Position numbers and translations under genes: made by a program. The notes below the pieces were generated by a model. It was given only the letters and a program-made list of their open reading frames with translations. It was not told where the DNA came from and did no database searches. This document shows positions 18,551 through 30,214 of a stretch of DNA of 64,000 nt, one piece after another (positions within the stretch are counted from its first letter, which is position 1; each line of letters opens with the position of its first letter). This DNA comes from Comamonadaceae bacterium (lineage in GTDB: Bacteria; Pseudomonadota; Gammaproteobacteria; Burkholderiales; Burkholderiaceae_C): positions 37,287 to 101,286 of the forward strand of contig JAAFJC010000004.1 of assembly GCA_013297925.1 (NCBI GenBank), written 5' to 3'.

Positions 18551-19265
18551 ACGGCCACATCATCAGCGCATCGCGCATGTGCTGGCGGCGCTCGATGGTG
18601 ATCTGCTGCACCAGCATGGCTGCTTGTTTGGAGGCGGCACATGCATTGCGCTGCGCTATGGGGAATACCGTGAATCGGTAGATATTGATTTTTTGATCTC
18701 AGATGCCGCGGGCTACTCAAAGCTGCGGCAGCGGCTCACTGGCACGCTGGGGCTCAATGCCATCTTGCGCCAAGGCGCGCAGCCGCTTGTTGCGCTGCGC
18801 GAGATACGGGCGGATCAATACGGTGTTCGCACGCTGGTGCAGATGGATGGCATGGCGATCAAGCTGGAGATCGTGCGCGAGGCGCGGATTGCGTTCGCGC
18901 CGCCGGGCAAGGCAGACGTGATCTGCGGCATCAGGACGCTCACACCCATCGATATGGCGGCTTCCAAGCTGCTGGCCAATTCTGATCGGCATGCAGACGA
19001 TGGTGTATTCAGCCGAGATGTGATTGATTTGGCAATGATGGCGCAGCCCTTGCCTGCTTTGCGCAAAGCCTTGGCCAAAGCGGAGCTGGCTTATGGCGCA
19101 TCAGTAGTGCGGGATTTAGCCAAAGCGATTGATCGCATGCAAACCCGCACTGGCTGGCTAGAGCGTTGCATGCAGGCGATGGAGATACCGATGCCGAAAG
19201 CTGTGCTGTGGCAGAAGATTCGCAGCTTGCGGCGTGTGCTGCCTGCCCAACAAGCAGATCATTAA
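18543..19265 (+). CDS. AbiEii-like nucleotidyltransferase (putative toxin)
   Basis: LFGGGTCIALRYGEYRESVDIDFLIS motif; coupled to HTH gene. Confidence 0.82.
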   Translation: MFERPHHQRIAHVLAALDGDLLHQHGCLFGGGTCIALRYGEYRESVDIDFLISDAAGYSKLRQRLTGTLGLNAILRQGAQPLVALREIRADQYGVRTLVQMDGMAIKLEIVREARIAFAPPGKADVICGIRTLTPIDMAASKLLANSDRHADDGVFSRDVIDLAMMAQPLPALRKALAKAELAYGASVVRDLAKAIDRMQTRTGWLERCMQAMEIPMPKAVLWQKIRSLRRVLPAQQADH

Positions 19266-19267
19266 CG

Positions 19268-19320
19268 CTATAAATTCAGTAGCGCCTCCCGCAGTATTGA
19301 TCCCCGCTAGCAGCAGATTT
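19268..19320 (+). repeat. R2 repeat copy (diverged)
   Basis: gctataaattcagtagcgcctcccgcagtattgatccccgctagcagcagattt, 3 bp after stop of AbiEii-like gene. Confidence 0.7.
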
Positions 19321-19327
19321 AGGCATA

Positions 19328-19352
19328 AAAAAGCCGCCTCAGAAGGCGGCTT
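19328..19352 (-). terminator. Rho-independent terminator of RNA-binding protein gene
   Basis: Reverse strand AAGCCGCC-ttctga-GGCGGCTTTTTTATG. Confidence 0.8.
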
Positions 19353-19371
19353 AGTTTGCATCGAAAGCAGA

Positions 19372-19743
19372 TTAGTAGCGACGACCGCCACCACCACCGC
19401 CGCCACCGCCGTAACCACCACGGTCACCGCCGCCGCCATAACCACCACCGCCGCCACCGCCGTAGCCGCCGCCACCAGTGCGTGGTGGGCGAGCTTCCAT
19501 CGGGCGAGCCACGTTCACGGTGAGCGCGCGGCCACCGACTTGTTGGCCATGCAGGCCAGCGATTGCGGCTTGTGCTTCATCGGCAGAGCCCATTTCCACA
19601 AAGCCGAAGCCTTTGGAGCGGCCGGTGTCGCGCTCCATCATGACTTTGGCAGATTGCACCTGGCCAAAAGCGGAGAACTGCTGCTGCAGATCTTCATCGC
19701 GGACGGAGTAGGCGAGATTGCCGACGTAAAGTTTGTTGCTCAT
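19372..19743 (-). CDS. RRM-type RNA-binding protein with glycine-rich tail
   Basis: LYVGNLAYSVRDEDL...GFGFVEM RNP motifs; (GGGGYGGGG)n tail. Confidence 0.92.
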   Translation of the reverse strand: MSNKLYVGNLAYSVRDEDLQQQFSAFGQVQSAKVMMERDTGRSKGFGFVEMGSADEAQAAIAGLHGQQVGGRALTVNVARPMEARPPRTGGGGYGGGGGGGYGGGGDRGGYGGGGGGGGGRRY

Positions 19744-19831
19744 GATGAGTCTTTCTCAAAAAACGCGCCCGAAGGAAAATGGGCGCAGGGTAACTGACTA
19801 ATGTAACGGATATTGGAGCAGGCCTGCTTTT

Positions 19832-20098
19832 TTAGCGGCGGCCAGCAAATGAGGGGCCACCGACGCGAGGTTGGCGGTTTTCAATATGGCGGAAGGTGAT
19901 ACGGCCTTTGGTGAGGTCGTACGGTGACATTTCTACTGTCACTTTGTCGCCGGCCAGAATACGGATGCTGTGCTTGCGCATTTTGCCGCCGGTGTAGGCG
20001 ATGAGTTTGTGGTCATTCTCGAGGGTGACGCGGTAGCGCATATCGGGCAAGATCTCATCCACCTTGCCCTGCATTTCAATCAAATCTTCTTTGGCCAT
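19832..20098 (-). CDS. infA: translation initiation factor IF-1
   Basis: [70 protein letters not shown]. Confidence 0.95.
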   Translation of the reverse strand: MAKEDLIEMQGKVDEILPDMRYRVTLENDHKLIAYTGGKMRKHSIRILAGDKVTVEMSPYDLTKGRITFRHIENRQPRVGGPSFAGRR

Positions 20099-20473
20099 AG
20101 GCCTCCAGTGTTCACAGCTTGCCGAGGAGAAAAAGTATGACCGCTCAAGCATCTGCGTGATTCGCAGAGCAGCGTCGCTGTGAAGCATCCGATAAAAAAA
20201 TACCCGACACACTCCCCGCAGCAAAGGTAAGCAAATAACTGCGGAAGCCTCTAGTGTACTGCCCTTTGCTAAATGGGCAATTTAGCGCCCGCGTCATCGT
20301 CGGGCAGCGCGTGACAAACTGTTTGTGCAACAGCATGTTTGCCTCTCACAGCGAAGCCTGCTGCGAAAGCTTACGCACTTACCAAGTTGCTTGCGTATGG
20401 ACTTGTTTCCGTCATCTCCGCTGGGCCACAGCGCCCTAGGATGGCCTTGTCTGAAACACTTCAAGGAGTTGAC

Positions 20474-22599
20474 ATGCACATCACACATCTGGCCAGCAGG
20501 CTGCAAGAGCGTTTGACGCATTGGCGAATCAGTGGCTGTTTGGCGGCGGCAGCATTTGTATTGGCCGCTTGCGGAGGCGGAGGCTCAGATTCACCGCCCG
20601 CCAGCCCCCAGGCAGCTGCAGACAGCGCCCAGGTGCGCACCGTGAATGCGCTGGATGATGCCGCCATCACCACCCTTTCAGCAGGCAGCAAAGCTGTCAA
20701 TTCAGCTGATGTTGATGCGCCCGTTTCGGAATTTGCGAAAGTCGCTGATAACGCACCGATCAGCTTGGCCGCAGCAGTTGAGAGCTCCGGCGCACAAACA
20801 CCAACAGCCGAGCTGGGCAGCAGCAGCGCCATCAGCGTGCCGATGAATGCCACCAAGGGCGACAAGATCACGGTATTCGCCATGGGCGATTCAAGCAATG
20901 TGCGCACCATGCACATCAAGCAAAATTCCACCAATGTGCCCGCTGATCAAACCGGCGTGCGCGTATTGCACGCCGCGCCGCGCGTGCCAGCTGTGGATAT
21001 TTATGTGTCTGCGCCCGATGCAGCCTTACCCACCACGCCCACGATCAGCTCGCTCTCGTTTGCCAACTTTGCGCCGCCGCCTGATCAGGCTTCGCTCAAA
21101 GTGCCCAAGGGCAACTATCAAATTCGCCTCACGGCTGCTGGCAGCAAAGATGTGGTGTTTGATTCAGGCAGCGTGCCTTTCCCCGGCGGGCAGGCAGCGT
21201 GCCTTTCCCCGGCGGGCAAGAGCTCTTGATTGCGGCGCTGCCCAGCTTTAGCGCTGGCTCAGCCGTGAATCTGCTGCTTTTGCCCAGTGATAGCAAGCCT
21301 ACGCTGATTCGCGAGCCCCGCAGCGCCCTGCGCGCCATCCATCTCTCGCCCGATGCGCCTGCTGTGGATGTGCTGCTGAATGACAAGCGCGTGGTGCGCA
21401 AGCTGATGTTCCGCCAAGATTCAGCCTTCGTGCACACCTTAAGCGGCACGCGCACCGTAAAAGTTACCCCGGCAGACAACACCGCCACAGCCGTGATCAC
21501 GGCCGATGTGAATCTGCCAGCCAATCAGGCTGTCTCTGTGTTGGCGCTCAACAAACTGGCCAGCATCGAGCCCGCCGTCATCGTGGACGATGGCAAAGCA
21601 CCAACCGCTGGCAACAGCAAGCTGCGCGTGTTGCATGCAAGCGCGGGTGTGCCCGCTGTGGATGTTTATTTGACTGCGCCCACTGCGACCCTGCCCTCCA
21701 CACCAACCATTGGCTCGCTCACGTACAAGGCATCCGTGCCAGCCTCTGGCGCAGCAGCGCTGCAAGTGCCCGCAGGCGAATATCGCGTGCGCCTCACCTT
21801 GGCCGGCAAAACCGATGTGGTGTATGACTCAGGCGCTTTCAAAATCAAAGCGCGTGAAGATTTGGTGGTGGCAGCCATTCCGCCCAAAGCTGATGCAGCC
21901 ATGCAACCCAGCCCCGTTGACTTGCTCGTGGTGCGCACGCGTGGCCCCAACAGCCTCCTCAAGAGCCAAACCAGCACCATGCCGCCCGTGACCCCGACCA
22001 TGGTGACCACCTCACTACGCGCTCTGCATGCATCGCCGCAAGCGCCTGCTGTGGATCTGCTGATCGATGACACGAGCACGGTATCTGCCTTGAGCTTTGG
22101 CAATTTCTCCGAGCGAGCCGCTGTGATGGAAGGCATGCGCAGCGTGAAGATCAATGTGGCTGGCACGAGCACCACCGTGCTAAGCGCCACGATCACTATC
22201 GCCAAAGACACGGCCTACACAGCCGTGGCCTACGACACGCCAGCCAGCTTGAAAGCGCTGGTGCTGAAAGACGAGGTGAAGCCCGTGTTCGCCGGCGCAC
22301 GCGGCTACATCCGCATCGTCAATCTCATCAGCGATGTGCAAGGCACTGCGACCTTCACCGGCTCTTCCACCGGAGCAGGCGCCTTCGGCACAGCCGCCCC
22401 TTACGGCGAAAACAGCCCCGGCTCTAAATCCGTCACGGTGAGCTACGCCACGGCCACCGGCCAAGGCCAAGGCCAAGCGGCAGTCGGCTTCAATTTGGAG
22501 CAAGGCAACTACTACACGGTGTACGCCATCGGCAGCGCCACCTCAGCAGGTAGCAACCCAGTGCGATTGATCGTGAGCAGAGATAGCAAAGCGCCATAG
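20474..22599 (+). pseudogene. DUF4397 domain lipoprotein, disrupted by a 26-bp tandem duplication (ORFs 20474-21229 and 21199-22599)
   Basis: Lipobox leader FVLAACGGGG; repeated VRVLHAAPRVPAVDIYV modules in both ORFs; deleting one duplicate copy restores DSGSVPFPGGQELLIAALPSF in a single frame. Confidence 0.8.
21167..21218 (+). repeat. 26-bp perfect tandem duplication
   Basis: ggcagcgtgcctttccccggcgggca x2 (21167-21192, 21193-21218). Confidence 0.97.
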
Positions 22600-22618
22600 C
22601 GTATTCCTGCTGTTCTAA

Positions 22619-22650
22619 ACAACAAACCCCGCTTCTGTGGGGTTTGTTGT
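22619..22650 (+). terminator. Rho-independent terminator
   Basis: AACAAACCCCgcttctgtGGGGTTTGTTGTTT. Confidence 0.75.
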
Positions 22651-22720
22651 TTATAGCGATAGAGTTTTGAGTTATTGATTTTTCTAAAGTGGTGTTATCT
22701 AATGCATGTGAGGCAAGTTC

Positions 22721-24133
22721 ATGGGCTACACACATTCTTTAGGCACGCATCGCTACCAGTTTGACGATTTGCGCACCCTCATGGCGCGCGCCTCGCCAGC
22801 GCGCTCTGGCGATCAGCTCGCGGGCGTGGCGGCTGCGAATGCGCAAGAGAGAGTAGCTGCTCAAATGGCTTTGGCCCAATTGCCTTTGAAAACCTTTTTG
22901 AATGAAGCAGTCGTGCCCTATGAATCAGATGAAGTCACGCGCCTGATCATCGATTCGCACCATGCGGCTGCTTTTGCGCCTGTGAGCCACCTCACCGTGG
23001 GCGATTTTCGCAATTGGCTTCTAAGCGATGCGGCCACCAGCGAATTTTTGGCTTCACTTGCCCCCGGCCTCACACCCGAGATGGCCGCCGCCGTGAGCAA
23101 GCTCTGCCGCCTGCAAGACTTGGTGTTGATCGCACGCAAATGCCGCGTCGTCACACGCTTTCGCGGCACCATTGGCCTGGCGAGCCGATTGGCCACACGC
23201 CTGCAACCCAACCACCCCACCGACGATGCAGCAGGCATCGCCGCCAGCTTGCTCGATGGCCTGCTGCATGGCAGCGGCGATGCTGTGATCGGCATCAATC
23301 CCGCCACAGATAACGTGCCCCAAGTCGTGCGCCTGCTGCAAATGCTCGATGGTGTGATCACGCGCTATGGTATTCCCACGCAGTCTTGCGTGCTCACTCA
23401 TGTGACGAACACTCTGCAAGCCATTGAGCGCGGTGCGCCGGTAGATTTGGTGTTTCAGTCCGTGGGTGGCACGGAAGGCACGAACCGCAGCTTTGGCATT
23501 GATCTGAAGCTGCTCGGCGAAGCGCGCGCGGCAGCGCTGTCTCTGCAACGCGGCGCGCTGTTTGAAGATGGCCAGCGTGGTGACAACGTGATGTATTTTG
23601 AAACTGGCCAAGGCAGCGCGCTTTCTGCCAACGCGCATCATGGCTGCGATCAGCAAACCATTGAAGCGCGAGCTTATGCCGTGGCGCGGCAATTCAAGCC
23701 ACTGCTCGTCAACACCGTGGTCGGCTTCATCGGCCCAGAGTATTTGTTCAACGGCAAGCAAATCATCCGCGCAGGCTTGGAAGATCATTTTTGCGGCAAG
23801 CTGCTCGGCCTGCCCATGGGCTGCGACGTGTGCTACACCAACCACGCCGAGGCCGACAGCGATGACATGGACGCACTGCTCACGCTCCTGTGCGCCGCAG
23901 GCTGCAACTTCATCATGGGCGTGCCCGGCTCGGATGACATCATGCTCAACTACCAAAGCACCTCCTTTCACGATGCACTGGTGATGCGGCAGATCATGGG
24001 GCAGCGCGCCGCGCCCGAGTTTGAAGCTTGGCTGCAAAAAATGGGCGTGTTTGCTGAGGGCGGCGATTCCCGCTTGCAAGATCAGATGCCCGCGCCGTTT
24101 GCCAATGTGCTGCAGCGCTTGGAGGCTGCATGA
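22721..24133 (+). CDS. eutB: ethanolamine ammonia-lyase large subunit
   Basis: [55 protein letters not shown]. Confidence 0.96.
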   Translation: MGYTHSLGTHRYQFDDLRTLMARASPARSGDQLAGVAAANAQERVAAQMALAQLPLKTFLNEAVVPYESDEVTRLIIDSHHAAAFAPVSHLTVGDFRNWLLSDAATSEFLASLAPGLTPEMAAAVSKLCRLQDLVLIARKCRVVTRFRGTIGLASRLATRLQPNHPTDDAAGIAASLLDGLLHGSGDAVIGINPATDNVPQVVRLLQMLDGVITRYGIPTQSCVLTHVTNTLQAIERGAPVDLVFQSVGGTEGTNRSFGIDLKLLGEARAAALSLQRGALFEDGQRGDNVMYFETGQGSALSANAHHGCDQQTIEARAYAVARQFKPLLVNTVVGFIGPEYLFNGKQIIRAGLEDHFCGKLLGLPMGCDVCYTNHAEADSDDMDALLTLLCAAGCNFIMGVPGSDDIMLNYQSTSFHDALVMRQIMGQRAAPEFEAWLQKMGVFAEGGDSRLQDQMPAPFANVLQRLEAA

Positions 24134-24960
24134 CACAGCCTGCGCTCACCTCTGTTACCCCCGCACGCTGGGATAGCCTGCGCCGCTTCACCGATGCACG
24201 CATTGCACTTGGCCGTGCAGGCTACAGCTTGCCCACCCAAGCTCACCTGGATTTTCAGCTCGCACATGCGCAAGCACGCGATGCGGTGCATCTGCCCTTC
24301 GATGCGCTCGGTGTGGCTGAATCTGTACGAAGCTTGGGTTTGGAAACCATACTATTGCATAGCGCAGCAACAGATCGCGCCGCTTACCTGCAACGCCCCG
24401 ATCTAGGCCGAAAGCTCGATGAGCGCTCACGTGGGCTGCTTGCAAGCTGGCGTTCAAGCCAGAAAGAAGCAACGCGGTTTGACCTTGCCTTCGTGATTGC
24501 CGATGGCCTCTCCGCGCTTGCCATTCATCGCAATGCCGCAGAACTGCTCGCTGCCACCTTGCAGCGCCTACGCGACGATGCAGCCCATGCATGGACCATC
24601 GCACCCGTGGCCATCGTCAACCAAGGCCGTGTTGCTGTGGGCGATGAAGTAGGTTACGCTCTTCAAGCCAATGCCGTCGCTGTCCTCATCGGTGAGCGCC
24701 CCGGCCTGAGCTCACCCGACAGCTTAGGCATCTATCTCACCTGGGCACCAAAGCCAGGCCTCACAGATGCAAGCCGCAACTGCATCTCCAATGTGCGCTC
24801 GGCAGGTTTGTCAGTGCAAGCAGCAGCTACCAAACTGCATCAATTGCTCAGTCAATCCCGCATCCACCAGCTCACTGGCGTAGGGCTTAAAGATGAGGCG
24901 GATGATCAAGCGATCAGTAGCACAAGTAAACCGTCTGGTAATTTTCTTTTAGAGACTTGA
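24130..24960 (+). CDS. eutC: ethanolamine ammonia-lyase small subunit
   Basis: [51 protein letters not shown]. Confidence 0.95.
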   Translation: MTQPALTSVTPARWDSLRRFTDARIALGRAGYSLPTQAHLDFQLAHAQARDAVHLPFDALGVAESVRSLGLETILLHSAATDRAAYLQRPDLGRKLDERSRGLLASWRSSQKEATRFDLAFVIADGLSALAIHRNAAELLAATLQRLRDDAAHAWTIAPVAIVNQGRVAVGDEVGYALQANAVAVLIGERPGLSSPDSLGIYLTWAPKPGLTDASRNCISNVRSAGLSVQAAATKLHQLLSQSRIHQLTGVGLKDEADDQAISSTSKPSGNFLLET

Positions 24961-25010
24961 CGATTTGATCTGGGCAGCAAACACGTTTGCATTCCACAAC
25001 CGCGATCGAG

Positions 25011-26696
25011 TTATTCCCACTCAATCGTCGCCGGCGGCTTCGAGCTCACGTCATACGTGACTCGGTTAATTCCGCGCACTTCATTGATGATTCTTGAAGA
25101 CACTTTCTTGAGGAGCGCGTAAGGCAATTCTGCCCAGTCTGCGGTCATGAAATCGCTGGTTTGAACGGCGCGGAGCGCCACCACGTAATCGTAGGTGCGG
25201 CCATCGCCCATCACGCCGACGCTCTTGACGGGGAGGAAGACGGTGAAGGCTTGGGATGTGGCTTCGTACCAGTTCTTGGGCCCTTCGACAAGCTCAGGGC
25301 GAACGGAGGAGTACGGGAAATTTCGCAGCTCTTCGATGAAGATGGCGTCTGCTCGGCGCAGCAGGTCAGCGTATTCTTTTTTGACTTCGCCCAAGATGCG
25401 CACGCCCAGACCTGGGCCTGGGAAGGGGTGGCGGTAGACCATTTCGGGGGGCAGGCCGAGTGCGACGCCGAGCTCGCGGACTTCGTCTTTGAAGAGGTCG
25501 CGCAAGGGTTCGAGTAATTTCAAGCCAAGCTGCTCAGGCAGGCCGCCGACGTTGTGGTGGCTTTTGATGGTGACGGCTTTTTTGCTTTTTGCGCCGCCGG
25601 ATTCGATGACATCAGGGTAGATGGTGCCTTGCGCTAGGAACGTCACCCCTTTCCCGGATGCTACTGATTTAATAGCACCTTGCGCAGATTCTGTGCCGGC
25701 GAACTGCCCATTTTTCTTTAACTTCTCAGCTTCTGCCTTAAATACATCCACAAACAAGCCGCCGATGATTTTGCGTTTGGCCTCAGGCTCGGCCACGCCG
25801 GCGAGCTTGCCTAGAAACAGTTCCTCGGCATTGGCGCGAATCACTTTCAAGCCAAATTTACCTTCGAACATCTCCATCACCGCATCGCCTTCATTCAGGC
25901 GCAGCAGGCCATGATCCACAAACACGCAGGTGAGCTGGCTGCCAATGGCGCGGTGGATCAGCGCAGCGGCCACCGATGAATCTACGCCGCCTGAGAGGCC
26001 GAGCAGCACATGCTCATCGCCCACCTGCGCTTTGATCTTGGCAACGGCTTCCGCAATGTAATCGCCCATGATCCAATCTTGCTTGGCACCACAGATGTTC
26101 AAAACAAAGCGTTCCAGCAGAGCTTTACCTTGTGTGGTGTGCGTGACCTCAGGATGGAACTGCACGGCATAAAAGCGTCGTTCCTCATCGGCCATGCCCG
26201 CAATCGGGCAGCTTGGCGTGCTGGCCATGAGCTTGAAGCCGGGCGGCATTTCAACGACGTTGTCGCCATGACTCATCCACACATTGAGCATGCCGTGGCC
26301 TTCTGGCGTGGTGAAATCGGCTATTCCATCGAGCAGACGGGTATGACCTCGCGCACGCACTTCTGCATGCCCGAATTCACGACCATGCCCGCCTTCTACT
26401 TTGCCGCCCAAAGCATCTGCCATGGCATACATGCCAAAGCAAATACCGAGCACAGGAATGCCCAGCTCAAAAACAATCTGCGGCGCACGCAGCGTGTCGT
26501 CTTCCCACAGACTCGCGTGACTGCCCGAGAGGATGATGCCCTTCAAGCGCCCATCCTTCGCATACTCACGCACCCATTCGCTCGTTACATCGCAAGGATG
26601 CACTTCAGAGAGCACATGCGCTTCGCGCACGCGCCGAGCGATGAGCTGGGTGACTTGGGAGCCGAAATCGAGGATGAGGATTTTGTCGTGTTGCAT
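25011..26696 (-). CDS. guaA: GMP synthase (glutamine-hydrolysing), with two in-frame repeat-derived segments
   Basis: [35 protein letters not shown]-terminal KPPATIEWE; extra [21 protein letters not shown] and [11 protein letters not shown] segments; ORF can start at GTG 26708. Confidence 0.96.
   Translation of the reverse strand: MQHDKILILDFGSQVTQLIARRVREAHVLSEVHPCDVTSEWVREYAKDGRLKGIILSGSHASLWEDDTLRAPQIVFELGIPVLGICFGMYAMADALGGKVEGGHGREFGHAEVRARGHTRLLDGIADFTTPEGHGMLNVWMSHGDNVVEMPPGFKLMASTPSCPIAGMADEERRFYAVQFHPEVTHTTQGKALLERFVLNICGAKQDWIMGDYIAEAVAKIKAQVGDEHVLLGLSGGVDSSVAAALIHRAIGSQLTCVFVDHGLLRLNEGDAVMEMFEGKFGLKVIRANAEELFLGKLAGVAEPEAKRKIIGGLFVDVFKAEAEKLKKNGQFAGTESAQGAIKSVASGKGVTFLAQGTIYPDVIESGGAKSKKAVTIKSHHNVGGLPEQLGLKLLEPLRDLFKDEVRELGVALGLPPEMVYRHPFPGPGLGVRILGEVKKEYADLLRRADAIFIEELRNFPYSSVRPELVEGPKNWYEATSQAFTVFLPVKSVGVMGDGRTYDYVVALRAVQTSDFMTADWAELPYALLKKVSSRIINEVRGINRVTYDVSSKPPATIEWE
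25278..25312 (+). repeat. PELVEG-type palindromic repeat inside guaA
   Basis: ggcccttcgacaagctcagggcgaacggaggagta; encodes [11 protein letters not shown] on the guaA strand. Confidence 0.85.
25659..25715 (+). repeat. R2 repeat copy inside guaA
   Basis: tgctactgatttaatagcaccttgcgcagattctgtgccggcgaactgcccattttt. Confidence 0.9.
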
Positions 26697-26704
26697 GGGC
26701 GGGT

Positions 26705-27127
26705 TCACATTTCAATACAGGAAATTTGGCAGGCCACAGCCGCCTTGCGCAGCTTGCGGTCAAGTGTGGCGAGTTGGGCTTTGCGACGTATCGCAAGCTC
26801 GAGATAACTGGCATCGTAGGCCGTGAGCTTGTGCTGCAACGCCAGCTCAATCCAGCTCGCTTGGCGGCTCGCATCGGGCAATGTATCAATCGTTGGCTGG
26901 GCGTAGCGTAGTGTGCGCAAGTGGTCTGCCATATCAGTGGGCTCAATCCAGCCAGCCATGCTGTATTTTTGCAAGGCATTGCTGCATTCCCAGAGCCACA
27001 GTGCGGGTACATGCAAAGTCGCCTGACCGCTGTAGCCCGCCAAAAAAAGCTCATCGGCTAGTTCTGCGCTTTGCTGCTTGACAATCCATTGAACGGCGAC
27101 AGAGGTGTCTAACACAATATGCGTCAT
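26705..27127 (-). CDS. VapC-like PIN-domain toxin
   Basis: [18 protein letters not shown]...[26 protein letters not shown]. Confidence 0.88.
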   Translation of the reverse strand: MTHIVLDTSVAVQWIVKQQSAELADELFLAGYSGQATLHVPALWLWECSNALQKYSMAGWIEPTDMADHLRTLRYAQPTIDTLPDASRQASWIELALQHKLTAYDASYLELAIRRKAQLATLDRKLRKAAVACQISCIEM

Positions 27128-27136
27128 GAGCGCACT

Positions 27137-27400
27137 TTAAAAACGCCTGCCTGCATCACGCGCAGTTTTCCAATCCATCGGCATACCGGGAAGAACTTTG
27201 GCGCGCGCTTGAGAGAGCAACTTGGCCGCCTCTAGCCGCTTTTGCGCAAGCAACGCATCGGTTTGTGCGTCATCCGTCTCGCCAATGATGCGCGCAATGC
27301 GCTTGCCATGGCGCGTCAAAACGATCTCTTCACCAATCTCCACAGAGTGAATCAAGGCAGAGAAATTGTTTTTTGCTTCGTGGATGGCGATGGTGCGCAT
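27137..27400 (-). CDS. Phd/YefM-like antitoxin
   Basis: MRTIAIHEAKNNFSALIHSVEIGEEIVLTRHGKRIARI. Confidence 0.9.
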   Translation of the reverse strand: MRTIAIHEAKNNFSALIHSVEIGEEIVLTRHGKRIARIIGETDDAQTDALLAQKRLEAAKLLSQARAKVLPGMPMDWKTARDAGRRF

Positions 27401-27403
27401 GAT

Positions 27404-27432
27404 TATGGCCAGAATTAAAAATATGGCCATAT
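27404..27432. promoter_or_regulatory. putative vapBC operator
   Basis: TATGGCCA and ATATGGCCATAT repeated motifs immediately upstream of antitoxin start. Confidence 0.6.
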
Positions 27433-27454
27433 TATAACCTATGATGCGTCAAAC

Positions 27455-27490
27455 CAAAAAGCGGCCGCTTGGCCGCTTGGCCGCTTGGAT
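27455..27490 (-). terminator. terminator of LysM gene with triplicated stem motif
   Basis: gccgcttgg x3; reverse strand AAGCGGCC...GGCCGCTTTTT. Confidence 0.6.
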
Positions 27491-27503
27491 CAGTTCGGAA
27501 AAC

Positions 27504-28004
27504 TCAAGCCTCAGCAGGGATGATCAAATTCTGACCAGGATAAATCTTGTCTGGGTGGCTCAGCATCGGCTTGTTGGCCTCAAAAATCACGGGGTATTTG
27601 TTGGCATCGCCGTAGTATTGCTTGGCAATCTTCGAAAGATTGTCGCCGCTGACGACCATATGGAATTGGCAGCTCGGCGCATCTGGCTCATCGCATGTCA
27701 TCTCATCGGAGACGCCTGCCACGCCATGCACATTGCCGCAACAGGTGATGATCTTTTCTCGCTCTTCCTGCGTGGCTACTAGCCCGGCCACAGTGACGAT
27801 TTGATCTGCCCCGCTGAAGGTGATGGTGAGGTTGTCTGCAGGCAAATCGTTGGCGCGGATGTAGTCTTTGATGGCGCTGGAAGCCGCTTCATTGGCAGCA
27901 GCTGCTTTTTCTTCGTTACTCGGCTCGGCGACAGCAGCGGCCACTTCGGGCTTGCCGCCAAACAATTTTTGGCCGGCTTCTTTGAAAAATGAAATGATGC
28001 CCAT
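27504..28004 (-). CDS. lysM: BON + LysM domain peptidoglycan-binding protein (LysM/YgaU-like)
   Basis: MGIISFFKEAGQKLFGG...VTVAGLVATQEEREKI...HMVVSGDNLSKIAKQYYGDANKYPVIFEANKPML. Confidence 0.92.
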   Translation of the reverse strand: MGIISFFKEAGQKLFGGKPEVAAAVAEPSNEEKAAAANEAASSAIKDYIRANDLPADNLTITFSGADQIVTVAGLVATQEEREKIITCCGNVHGVAGVSDEMTCDEPDAPSCQFHMVVSGDNLSKIAKQYYGDANKYPVIFEANKPMLSHPDKIYPGQNLIIPAEA

Positions 28005-28074
28005 GATGCGCTCCTCAAGAGTTGGTTAATGAGCTCTCTTTGTACATCAAAAGGATGACGAAACAGAGAAAAAA

Positions 28075-29547
<1,473 letters not shown>

Positions 29548-29675
29548 TTAAGCTTCCCAAAAACAGGATTTTACGCAAGCGCAAGTGTCTCTTTGTATAC
29601 CAAACGGCGATTTTGTCCACCCAAACGGGCTCTGGCGCGTTGGCAGGGCTGGCCCTTCTGGCTACACTCTACGTT

Positions 29676-30197
29676 ATGAAAAAAAATGCATCACTGTTTC
29701 GCGCAGCGCTGGCCACCGCGCTTTTAGTTTGCCTGCTGCCCTTGGCGCAAGCCCAATGGTCTTGGAAAGACAAAGACGGACGCCGAATTTTTAGCGATCA
29801 GCCACCGCCCAACAGCGTGCCGGAAAAAGATATTCTGAAGCGCCCGCCAGGTGCGCGTGCTCCTACTGCTGCCGTCGGCGATGCAACTGCCAGCACGCCC
29901 TCCTCGACATCCGCCACGGCGACCGCACCCAAACTAAGCGGCAAAGATGCCGAGCTAGAGAAGAAGAAGAAAGAAGGCGAAGCCAAAGAAGCTGCTCAGA
30001 AGAAAGCCGATGCAGAGAAAACGGCTGCTGCCAAGAAAGAAAACTGCGATCGCGCCAAACGCGCTAAAGCAAGCTTTGATTCGGGCATTCGCATCTCCAC
30101 CACCAATGCGCAAGGTGAGCGCGAAATCATGAATGATGCGACTCGCGCTTCAGAGACGAAACGCTTGCAAGGCATCATTGCCAGCGATTGCAGTTAA
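29676..30197 (+). CDS. DUF4124 domain protein
   Basis: Signal peptide + QWSWKDKDGRRIFSDQPPP. Confidence 0.82.
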   Translation: MKKNASLFRAALATALLVCLLPLAQAQWSWKDKDGRRIFSDQPPPNSVPEKDILKRPPGARAPTAAVGDATASTPSSTSATATAPKLSGKDAELEKKKKEGEAKEAAQKKADAEKTAAAKKENCDRAKRAKASFDSGIRISTTNAQGEREIMNDATRASETKRLQGIIASDCS

Positions 30198-30214
30198 ACC
30201 ACACTGGCAGAGAT

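Noticed and set aside
9107-19320. Integron interpretation of the R2-bounded cassettes (R2 as attC)
   Set aside because: No recognisable attC core (GTTRRRY/RYYYAAC) or integrase gene visible in this window; kept only as direct-repeat cassette hypothesis.
19234-19797. 187-aa Thr/Ala-rich ORF and other frames over the Gly-rich tail
   Set aside because: Antisense of the glycine-rich tract of the RRM protein gene.
23054-24136. 360-aa - strand ORF
   Set aside because: Antisense to eutB, codon-mirror artefact.
24335-24375. R2-like string tactattgcatagcgcagcaacagatcgcgcc in eutC
   Set aside because: Lacks the CGCGCA/TATGCCGGC half and encodes a conserved EutC stretch ([19 protein letters not shown]).
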